A DNA stretch of 64,000 nt, taken from NCBI RefSeq assembly GCF_040807025.1, contig NC_090945.1:50655588-50719587 (forward strand). Reading direction: 5' to 3'. The stretch comes from Struthio camelus. Lineage: Eukaryota > Chordata > Aves > Struthioniformes > Struthionidae. The notes beneath the pieces were generated by a model. The model did not search any database. It was not told where the DNA came from and worked only from the letters and a program-made list of their open reading frames with translations. Below, piece after piece: positions 13,411-24,110 of the stretch. How positions within the stretch are numbered: the first letter of the stretch is position 1; every line of letters begins with the position of its first letter. The position numbers were made by a program, and so were the translations under genes.

Positions 13411-14399
13411 AACAAAAAGGAACACCCCAGCACTCACAGCAATTTTTTTGCATGACATGTGCTAAATGAAGTATACTAGTAAGTATATTTTAAACCTGCA
13501 AGAGCTAAGGAATGAACTACAGTGCTTTCCTCATCAGTTTTTTGTGTGTCCGCACTTAAGCCAGCCAGCTCTGGAATGACAAAGAACCTTTGGCTTCTGT
13601 TAAATTTTAGCTCTCCTTGGGGAAAACTCCTTCTAACTGGCTGCTATTTCCACTCTCCTGCTGCCCAGGAAAGAGCAGCCACTCAGCTGCCTCAAAAGGC
13701 AACGACCACTGTGCTCTCTCATTGCTTCTTTGCCCATATTCTTCCTTATTCCTACTCTGAGTACAGCAACAGAACAGTTCCTTTGCCTCCCCTCTTTCCA
13801 AGGTAGGACCTCTTCTATGGGAACAACAGAATTCAGCTCACTCTTTACAACCCAGCCTTTTCCTCTTTATTTAGAAAATCTGGGATGATGATTTAAATGC
13901 ATTACTAGGATTTATGGATCACCTAAGTAGCAAAGATCTGGCATAGTTCCTTTAATTCCCAGCACACATTAGGGGTAATGTGAACATGCACTCAGGGTAC
14001 AAATGTCACACCTCGACAGTTCTGTGGACTATACCTATCAATCTGTCAAGACATGCAATGTCTCCAGCAGACATCAACTCTAATATATAATAATTGTTAA
14101 TCTATCAACTGTATGAAAAAGGCAAATAACTATTGGGAAGTGACCTTGCTCTACTGCATGGCATCAGAAAACCCAGTGTGCATGATCCAAGAAGCATATG
14201 TAGAGTCTAGAGAAAATTCAGACAGAATCGCCTTCAGCAAAGCAGCTGAAAAACAATCTTTAAGATAAAAGGTTTAAGATATCTTTTAAATTTACCAAAG
14301 AGAAGAGTGGTGACTGGATCACTGTGCACACAGATGTACACATGAAAAATGTACTCGACAATTGGGGGGGGACAGTCTTGCAGACAAAAGCGTAACAAG
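13411..14399. other. Intergenic DNA, no gene seen
   Basis: No coding frame with recognisable content. The overlapping open frames on both strands at 13522-13806 resemble no known protein and have no splice or promoter signals. Confidence 0.5.
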
Positions 14400-14640
14400 A
14401 TCTAATGACTGGACATTGGTGTTAGACAAATGCAAGCTTGAAATAAGATGTAATTTCTTAGCAGTGGGGGTAATTAAACACTGGAACAACTTGCCAGGGG
14501 AGGTGGTAGACTCGCCATTGCTTTGAGTCTTTAAGGCAAAATTAGATATTTTTCTATGCAACAAACTCCTGAACGAGATCGGACAACAAGATCACTAAGG
14601 TTGCTTATAGCCTTCCAGCCTGGAAGCCGTTTCATTCGAG
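14400..14640 (+). mobile_element. Ancient CR1/L3-like LINE remnant
   Basis: The block TAATTAAACACTGGAACAAC, followed by TTGCCAGGGGAGGTGGTAGA and a GAGTCTTTAAGGCAAAATTAGA stretch broken up by mismatches, is the characteristic CR1-clade 3' region (nnACTGGAACA..TTGCC..GGGAGGTGGT). It is in + orientation, diverged and 5'-truncated. Confidence 0.65.
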
Positions 14641-17600
14641 TGTATGAATCCACACCAACAGAATGCCAGCTACATCGTTTGAGTTGGGGAAGTGGGGCTG
14701 GGCCTATAGTATCAAATTTATAATGGCCCTTCTGGAAGAAATAGTGCCCTTGTATTCCAGGCACAAATTTGATCTAAATATTTATAATCTGCTAGCAGCA
14801 GATGGATTTTTTTTTAAATAAAAAACAGAAATCAAACATATACTGCTTATAAATATTTACGAAATTTTCATGGCTAATGTTGGCTTTCGTGTGTCTCTAA
14901 AAGCATTTTGCTAAGTGCCATGACTTTAAAAGTCAGAGATATCTAGCTGTGCATGCATAAATTTTCCTGGCAGACATAGTGGAAAAAGTCCTAATTGAAG
15001 ATAGCATCAAAAAGGATAAAAAATGCAAAAAAAAAAAATCCAGCTTCATTTTCTTCACTATTTACTCTGTGCTCTTAACAATATTATTTTTAAAAACTAT
15101 GTTCCTTCTATTGTATTTTCACTATCTCACTATCACTGTCATACCTTGGATAAAAAAAAAAAATACAGGTTGATGACATTATAAAGTTTACAGTGATTGC
15201 TCAAATCTTCAGGGAACTGGATTCCTCCCTGTGACATTAAACAATTTACAAAACACCAGGAACAACCATTCGAATTGCAAGAAGCTATTAATTTTCATCA
15301 TTTTCATAATTTCACAGGTGTCAAATCTTAATTCATCTTAATCCAGTTCTTCTGACTGGAAGAGACTAGGCTTTGTTCTTTGACACACTGCTATCTGCCT
15401 TCATGACCTTGGACTCGCAGTTTCTATAAAGTTACGGTAGCTGAAAAAATTACCATCCCAGCATCTTCCCTGCTCTTCTGTCAGTACTTACTATCCTAAT
15501 TAAGTAGTAAAACAGAACTGTTTTAAGAAGCACTTAGGTTGGAAGTCCATTACTCCACTGCAGTCTGAAATACACACTTAAAAGGGCATTTTCTGTTTTT
15601 ACCATAAGGGAGGTAATCTTTTGCGCAAAGGCAGGTCTGACACCTGGATGTGGCGAATGCATCTGTTACTGCAGCTAAAGCCTACAGGGGTAATGAATGA
15701 AAGGCCCTGGGTGAATGACTTCTCTCTCCAGATGTGCACATAGGGCACACAGGAGGGGTCCTCAAGCCAGGTCTGAGCTGGAGGGTCACAGGCACAGTAT
15801 ATCTTCATGGCCATCCTGTTGTATCCAGTCTAATTAGCACCACCTACCAGCAGGTATAAGTCTTTTGGGTGCAGCAGCACTTGCATGCAAGTCTACTTCC
15901 GCTGCTTCTAGTTCTGCAAGTAACTTAACGGGCATGCTTGCCGCTGCTTTAGCCCCGTGCTCTGTTGCCTGGTGTAGAGGTCATGTCATGTTTACTCTAA
16001 CATAGAGCACATGTTATTTTATTGCTTCCAAGGTAATGTGAAGCTTCACTCGCTGCTGCTTCTCCATTCATCTTCTATTTTTCTGAACAGGAAAAAATGC
16101 TTACCATATCAAAACATTCGGATAAAATATATTTAGGATATGCTTCTACTTGTGTCTAAAAAGAACCCAAACAATGAAAACAACTAGGTGAAAGGAAATC
16201 CCAAAGTCTCTATACTCTGCTGCTCATGTGAGCCCTGACTTCCTACTATCTTGTCTCTGGTGTAGTAATTTACATTTCTGGAAGACGTTACTCTAAATAA
16301 CATTATGCCCATTTGCACAAGCATGAATAATGACCCAAGGTGCAAAGCAACAGAATATGAGCCTCTGATATTTCTGTATGACCTTAGGAAAACACATCTT
16401 CAGGGCATAGCTTTAGAAGATTTTGTTCTTAAACAAATAAATAAATAAAAATAAAAAAGATTCTGTAGCAGTTTAATCTCTTTTAAATTGTCAAACAAAC
16501 TGGCAGTGTGTGCCCATTTCAAGTAAATACATAGACACATTAAGTGCAGTAATAAAAACCATAATTTCTTCAGGCAACTAATCTGGGCATTATCAGATGG
16601 CGGTTTACCATATGTGTCAGGGTAGAAGAAATCTGAAGGATGCAGTGATTGCTTCAGGGAGGGTATTCCATATGTTGAGGGTGACCAAAAGGACATCATT
16701 AACATGACTATGAGAAAAGCAGACGGAGTAGATACAGAGATGGAGAGAGAAGAGACTAGCAGGCGTCAAGGTCAGGGAGAGGTGAAGTTGTGAAGTTCTG
16801 GTGCAACTGAGAAGGTAGCTGAGTTGACAGAGCACCTAGCTGCTGCTGAGCAGGTGGACTCCACAGGCACCCAGCTGAAAAGCTAGGAAGAAGCAAACAC
16901 TTCTGTGCCAGGTTAGCTCCCACAACTGGCTCACTGAGGGGTCAGATAAGCACCAGTGCTGGCACAAAGGAAGTGACAGGAACCCATGACCAGGGGTGAG
17001 GAAGGAGGCACAGCACTACCCCTTCGGCAGCAGCTAGCTCTTAGCTTGGCTTAGTTCTATCATCAAAATTAGGTCATGGCTCAACAACTAGGAACACTGC
17101 TATATAAATCAGCATAAGCCATTGCTGCTCTGCAGCCCCTCCTCTCTTGCCACTTGTTTCTGCCCCTCAGAGAGCCAGCCCCTCAGTTGCAGCAGAAGCG
17201 CTGCTTAATACACCAGACTGGAGAAATAAGCCAGCTGAAAAAGGTGCCTCTCCTCCTCCATCCTCCCCCATCTTGTTTTTCAGCCAGATCAGGTTCCTAA
17301 TCTGGTTTACCATGCAGCTGAACAACCAACCATGCCAGCATACTAGCATAGATATCAAAGAGACAGGAGTGAACGGCTGGGAGAAGAGACTATCTTAGGC
17401 CAGCACTACTAGCAAAAGAATTGTCAAACTGCACTCTCAGAGGACTGAAGGGCTTGTGGAAACAGGGGAATCTATGGAGATACACTAGAGAGGGAAGTAC
17501 AGAAAGGAGCCACAGAAATAGGCTAGGGAGGTAAGCGTAAGAATAATGTTTCAAGGGACCTTTTTGACAGGTCATGTCAGGCATAGGAAAAAAAGCTGTC

Positions 17601-20600
17601 ATAAGCAGGATGACAGATAACAAAAGCCTAGAAAAGGATTTCTGTGACATGCACAGAGATAAGAGGAGATTTTTAAAGAAGAAAAGGAAACAAAATTCAT
17701 ATACATCAAAATACACAGGTTAAGAAAGAGAGCGGAGTCCAAGATGACTCCCAGGTTATATCTGAGTGACAGAGAGTAACCGTGTGCCTTCCAGGAGGGA
17801 TCACACAGTCCCTTGTGAGGAAAAAACAGGGGTCCTTGCGTAGGCACTGCAGACGGATTTCGAGTTGGCAGGTTCTCTGAAACACCATGTTTCCTCAACG
17901 GGTGAAAGCTTTAATTCTCAATGAATTCCTACGTATTTTTTTTAATGGGCTTAAAAGCTAACGTACTTAAAAATATGTTTGCCCGTGATGATAGAAGTGG
18001 CCAATATTCACAGTATTGGCATGGCAGACAAGGACAAACTTCTTCAGGCAATGTTTTACAAACCTTTGTGCAAGAATCCAGAACGGGCCAAAGCTGCATT
18101 TTTTATTCTTTACGTTTTTGAGGGGAGAAGGTGTATTAGACTGAGAAGCCTCAGCTCTGCCTCCACTGTAATTTTGCTACTGTTGAAACCTCAAACTGCA
18201 GCTAAGAGTATTTAAGAGCTGGTTTTGATGACAAATTATTATATCATGATGGAAAATGAGTCCACATTTGTCTATTTCAGTAATGGAATGAAAAGGTAAG
18301 CCACTCACACTTTTTGGAGTTATGCTGAACTTCTGGAGATACTTCCATGCAATCTTGTCTCCTTCAGTGCCATCCAGTGGAATTAATGTGAAGTATCACT
18401 CCTGCACACAGGGAGGCTATACAAAAATACAGCATACAAAGCAGCTCTATATTTCAGGAGGTGCTGTTCCTACCAGCTAAATTGCAGGTTGTCAGGGCTA
18501 TTGGTATAACAATAATGAAAAATAGAACTATGATTTTCAATAGCAATAATTCAAATTAGATCTGACGTTGTTGCCTGGAGTCTCAGAAAAGCTCCTTATA
18601 TCATTTCCAAAATAGTTATTTGGGTCTGCAAAATATGTGGCACATACAAAATTCATACTGGTACAGCATGATATAAAGATTTAATAGCATCCATTTGTGT
18701 AATGCAGCTATCCCCAACCCAAGTCAATAAAATATTAGCTATAATTTTTCTCTTCCTCCAAGGCATGAATAGTTTGACTGAAGGAGCGGGGATATCTCCA
18801 TTTGCAGGTGCTTACGGTCTCACTAATACATGTGTGTTTAAAACATATCTTCAGACATATCTATATTGTATTAAATATGCGTGTGTGTCTAAACAGGCAT
18901 GTGCTTGTACATATAAAAATACATACACATGAGCAGAAGTTCAGTATTTTATATCATTACAGATTTTTTTTTTTCAGATAAGACCTTTTTACCCTTCTCA
19001 CACTTTCCTGATTCCTCCTGAATTACAATGGTCTCATGCCAAAATTTACATTAAGAGTCTTAAGGCCATTTTCTTGCTTTCTCCAGCTCTAGGGTGCAGC
19101 AGTTTGCCAAGGGCCTAAGGCTTTCTACCTAAAAACTCTTTAAAGGTGGCTTGCAAGATGGATTTTTGCAAACAGATTCCTACCTTTTTTGTTCCTTTAA
19201 AGTGCATAGAAAAGACAAGAAAACATAAAATTAGAAGGGCAGAATATTTTCTTGGTCTTACTTATACTAGCAGTTGTGAAAACTATTGAAATGCTAACGT
19301 GTCTGTGCTCATGGAGTTTTAACCTTCCTCTCTCAACATCTCTGTTCAAATCCCAGTGGTTCCTCTGTCAATGCTCCCCTTCCTGTCACAGTTTGTCCCT
19401 TTGCTCAAAGTCAAGAGTTGATTTCGTTTAATTTTTCTTTTTTGCCAGTGCGCTCTCATTCTTCTGCTCCCCGCACTGGCTTCCAGCTCTATCCTCTCTC
19501 ATCTCTCCCAGTCCTAGTCTCCTGGCAGAGTCTCCTTCTCCATTCTCCTTTCTCATCTAATATGTTCTTGTCCCATTGCCTTACCAGTCTGAACTCATCC
19601 TCTTTCATTTTCCCTGAGAATTCATTTCCTTGCTCACCTAATCCCAGCATCTTATCTCTATTTCTCTCAGGTTAGGCGTATTCCTTGCCTCAATATTTAC
19701 TGCTTTCCTCTCGTCAGGTCCTTGTCCCCCTACCATTCCTATCAGACATGTTCGAGCACCAGTAAAGAGTAGGAAACAACAACAGGTCTTTGCAATCACA
19801 GGGGATGGTGTTTACAGCCTCACTTCCACTCTCAGTTCCATCCCAGTCTGAGGAGCAAACAAAGGACTCTTTTGTGCCCTGCAGCCCCCAACTCTGCTCC
19901 AGCACGACATGTATGCCATCCCAAGAGACAGCAAAATATCTCTTCCCCTTCCTGTTTCAAGCTGAATTCCTAATGAAACTAAGCCAGGGCTCTCAAGCGT
20001 TTGCTTATTACTTATTGTAAGGACCAGCCTACAGATGATGCTCAGAGGATTTACTGTGCCAAGCCAGTAAGATCCTATCGTTATTACCCTTCTGTGGCAA
20101 TAACTCTGAGCTTTATCTTTGCATGGTTGTGATGTTAAGGGCACACTTCTCATATTAAGCTGAATAAAGAGCGTTACTACATATTAACCTTAACTGCACA
20201 GAACATAATTGAACTCAATGGGGCTACTGCCCTCTGTGTTTCAGCAGGACTTGACTTTGAAGACATAATAATTCACTGGTTTACAAAGGCAGAAATAAAC
20301 TTACTTTATTATATAGCAAGTACAGGTGCATTGCTATGAATGTAGACACTAGTATGATTCACCTTGAGATTTTAGTTACATCTTGCCAAGAGAAGCTATT
20401 ATCAAGCCCCAAATGACTCTAACACTACTACTATCGATACAGTATTTATAAGTTCCTTCCCTAGTGGGAACAAAAACACCTCTTTTCCCCTAATCTCGAA
20501 AATTAAATGCACAGTATTAGCACCATCAATGAGGTGTTTAACTTCAAAATTGCCTTTCCTGGTGAGAATGAAAACACTACTTGTTTCCCTCCTTAAAATT

Positions 20601-21811
20601 AACAGCAGTGTTGTTCTTTCTTTTCTACTACATACACTTCTTTAATCAACCCGAGACACGGTGAGTCTCTAGTGCTCAAAGAGCATTGCTGGTATAAATC
20701 TACTTGTGTCTGTGTGTGCACGTGAATGACACTCAGTGCTCCGGGGCTGGGATCTAGCCTGTTTCCAAGATGATTCAGGCAGACAATAATAAAGTAGAAG
20801 GAGTATGTCTGGAACAAACAGGTAGGGAAGAAAAAAGGTTTAAGTCATCTTTGTACCAAGAAAAAGGTTATGTTGACGCAGAAGAAGCATTACTTTCTTT
20901 CTGCCCAAAATTAACAGCATGAGGTACGGCTGTCACCTATGTTTGTGTTCACTCACATGGTCAGTGAGGTGAAATGGCTCTCAGTTAATTTGTCCTCTAA
21001 AATTGGGATCCAACCAAGTGCACAGGATGGCCCCTATCATTCTCTAGAGTCTAGCCCTCCCCAGCTCCTACTCTTAACTGGTATATTATCTGAACAACAT
21101 GGGATAGTCCTTCACACACCCAGGACAGGGAGAGGTACAGCCTGCGGCTAGTAGCGGTATCACTTGACAAAGCTTCCTAAACAGCGCAGAACTATACAGA
21201 ACGTTTACGGATAGAGTCACTGCCTGTCTTAGAGGCATGAACTACCACAGGAGAAAGAACAGCTTCTCTATCACAACAGAAAGGCTGGTGGGCCAGCAAA
21301 ACCTTTTCACAGGAACTGATATTTGGTATGAACATGTCCTTCCCTTGTGTACTCTATGGAGTCAGGATTCATAAGGCCACGATATTCAGTCTGCATGGTA
21401 GCATACATTGTGAACTCATCAGTCTCCTGTATCGTCTTCCCCCTTCTTCATCACTCAGTCCAATTGCAATCCCCTCTGTAAGTGGCCCCTGCCCTCATCT
21501 CCACCATCTCTGAACTAACAGCACAATAAAGCATGTGATATGAAATCCTGAGAGAAGGCTTCCCTAACAAGAGTTTGCAAGAGGCCATCCAAGCGTGCTG
21601 GCTGTCTGGTGAAGGTCTTTGCTCTGCACTGGCATACACAGACCCCTGCTGCCTGCTCTGCTACCTCCGCATTACATAGTCCAGCCACAGCTACCCACAT
21701 ACCCAGGTTACATTTCCACTGCCTGTCGGCAGGTCTCAAATCTGGGCCAAGTCCCAACTGTCTTTGCTAGAAAGCAAACTGGTTCATTCAGGAGTGTGAA
21801 TGAACAGGCTC
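14641..21811. other. Intergenic DNA with possible very old repeat traces
   Basis: No gene is recognised. The purine-rich tract at about 16640-16790 and the 17480-17790 stretch, with its ATGACTCCCAGGTTATATCT..GTGACAG block, look like degraded interspersed repeats of LINE type, but I cannot assign a family. A-runs at about 15029 and 15152 are simple sequence. Confidence 0.45.
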
Positions 21812-21966
21812 ACGGCATTGAGTCTTCCTGGGATGCCAGTGAGCGCAGGCCAGTGTGGTGGTCGGACCAGGCCAGGGGGCAGTGAGGTACAGAGCAGGCT
21901 GATGGTGCACCTCTTCTCCCTTCCCCTCCAGGTACCCACCTCACATCATGGAGAGAGCGCTGGAAA
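21812..21966 (+). pseudogene. Decayed partial copy of CDKN2AIP (exon 1 end, intron 1, exon 2 start)
   Basis: GTCTTCCTGGGATGCCAGTG at about 21822 aligns with the end of CDKN2AIP exon 1 and its donor (23969-23988). GGCCAGGGGGCAGTGAGGT aligns with the GC-rich start of intron 1. CCAGGTACCCACCTCA..TCATGG..GAGCGCTGGAAA (21928-21966) aligns with the acceptor and start of exon 2 (24108-24145). Many differences are CpG to TpG or CpA, as expected of an unprotected old duplicate of a CpG-island gene. The intron is retained, so this is a DNA-level duplicate and not a retrocopy. Similarity fades on both sides and no open frame runs through it. It lies about 2 kb upstream of the gene in the same orientation. 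It could instead be an upstream alternative exon set, since the GT and AG at the intron ends survive, but no reading frame supports that. Confidence 0.7.
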
Positions 21967-23299
21967 CACATATATTAGAAGACAACCACGTGCAGGACTG
22001 ATAAAACCAATGTCTTGATACACACGGATGACACTTACGTTGGTGTTGGCTCCAGCGCTGTGCTTCTAAGCATTGTTTCTAAATAAATCCATTGCTCCAA
22101 GACACCAACACCAGAGAATGCAAACTCTCTGCCCTTTTTTTGTTCTACCTACAAATACAAAACTGTAGCGAGTTTGCCAGGTCTCATCCCACTCATCACT
22201 GTTCGTTCACTCTCTATTATCAAATTATTCTTACCATTGCAGGATGTAACATTGCATGGGTTAACCAGGAAAGTGAAGGCAAAACACTTCCACTCTAACA
22301 ATGGATACAGGGGAAAAAAAAGTTTATTAGACAACTTTTTCTGGCATAGTTTCCTAATGAATTAGTTCTGCATCACAGTTTTGCATATACTGTAAGTTAT
22401 ACCACTCACCTCATGTTACACAGCAATTTCTAAGAAATAAGGTGTCTAAGCCACTTAAGGAGAAACAGTTCTTCCCTGAATGCAGTCTATCTTGTAGTTC
22501 ACTTCATGATGACATGTAGGTATTAAAAAACGAAAACTCAAGCAAACATAAACTTTTAATTAAAAAAGAAAAAAACCAACATCTCTCTTGGGACAGCCCT
22601 TCAGAATTCAAAATTCCCTCCTCTGTCGCACTAACTCTACAAGCACCGTCTTGGTAGACAGGAGCATGATATTTTCCCACTCTGTTCACTACTTTTTGAA
22701 ATAGAATTCCTCAATTGTTTTCGCATAAAGCTCCAGGGTGATTCAAGACAGCCTGCAGAGGTGCACAAGCACCTCTAAGCAATTATTCGAACCCTTCCTA
22801 GCCAGCAGCCCACATACTTAGAACCGCTTATTTATTAACGTTTCCTCCGAAATGCAACAATTCATTTCCCTGCCTTCACCTTCCTGTCAGGGAGGTAAAA
22901 ATCTGAATCTACCTAAGGAAGACCGGAATGAATCTCTAAGCGCTATTATGAAACAAAAGTAAAAGTAACATTTTTGTTCAACTTTTTACCGGGCAGACTA
23001 CAAACGGGCTAAGCAAAACGCCCGTATCATCTCTTTTCCCCTCGCACCCCAAAAATTAGAGAGAGACATAAGAAGGACGGAGGGACAGGCAGTCTGCCAT
23101 AGATTCAAGGGCTCAGGATGGCAGGCAAGCAGCTCTTTAGAAAGATAAGCTCCGGAAAGCATGAACCTGCCCGAATGCGACAATTTGTGTGCTGTATCCA
23201 CAGATGCCCAGTGGAAAATCCCAGCCTTGAGCCACAGAACAGCAAGGACAAAGCCGTAGGGTCTGTTTATACCGAGTGTGCTCAAACGGATGCCTCAAG
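21967..23299. other. Upstream flank of CDKN2AIP
   Basis: Mostly AT-rich intergenic sequence that becomes GC-rich after about 23290. No separate gene is seen. An A-run near 22314 and weak low-complexity DNA are present. Confidence 0.5.
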
Positions 23300-24110
23300 C
23301 GAGGTGCAAGGGGCCGAAGCGCTCGGCAGGGCGCCGCCTCCCGAGCCACGGCCGAGCCCCTCACGCCGACCAGCAAAGCCCCGGCCCGCTATGAGACACC
23401 GCCACCCGCGCTGCCTCACCGCCCCAGAGCGACCGTTAGGGCCGGGGGGGGGGGGGGGGGGCGGCGGCGGAGCCGCGCGCGCGGGCACTACCGCCCCCTC
23501 GCTCCTCCCCCAGCAGCCCCCCCTCCCCCTCCTCTTGCCGCAAAGCACGCTGGGGTCGGCGGCGCGCGCCGGCTGTGAGGTCATCAAGCGCGGCCGGAAG
23601 GAAGGAGCGGAGCGGAGCGGTTGTTTCCGTTGCTGGGGTTGGCGGAGGGAGGTGGGGGCGGGGGAGGAAGAGGAGAGCGGCGGCGGCAGGGGCGGGCGCA
23701 GTGGGAGGGGGGCAGCTGGGCGGCAGGCGGCGGCAGGCCGTGGCCGTGGCCATGGCGGGCAAGGCGGCGGCGGCGGCGGCGGCCGAGCCCCTGGGGCGGA
23801 CGGCGGAAGAGGTGGCCTGGGCGGAGGCGCTGCGCGGGGCCTGCGAGCCCGAGCACCACTGGCGGCACCGCCGGGAGTTCCTGCTGCGCAACGTGGGGGC
23901 GCCGCCGGCGGCGGGCAGCGCCGAGCTCCAGCGGCTCGTCTCCCTCTCCATGGTGTGGGCCAACCACGTCTTCCTGGGCTGCCGGTGAGTGCGGGCCGCG
24001 GCGGGCGGGCGGGCCGGGGGCGGCGCGGTGCAGCAGCCTGACGGCGCCCCTCCCCTCCCCTCCTCTTCTCTCCTCTCCCCTCCCCTCCTCTGCCCTTCTC
24101 GCCTCTCCAG
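23300..24110 (+). promoter_or_regulatory. CpG island and promoter of CDKN2AIP
   Basis: The sequence is dense in CpG from about 23300 through exon 1 and intron 1. It includes an 18-base G-run (23444-23461), an ETS-type CCGGAAG at 23594-23600 and many GGGCGG/GGGGCGG boxes. No TATA box is evident near the likely start. The layout is that of a TATA-less housekeeping promoter. The transcription start is inferred to lie about 23590-23700 but cannot be fixed from sequence alone. Confidence 0.75.

Noticed and set aside
1-21800. Claudin or WWC2 sequence expected upstream of CDKN2AIP from mammalian synteny
   Set aside because: No open frame of claudin length or WWC2-like C-terminal sequence is present; these genes must lie outside the window.
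23118-24041. 307-codon + strand open frame across the CDKN2AIP promoter
   Set aside because: It is in a different frame from the real exon 1, passes through the G-run and the intron donor, and has only low-complexity composition.
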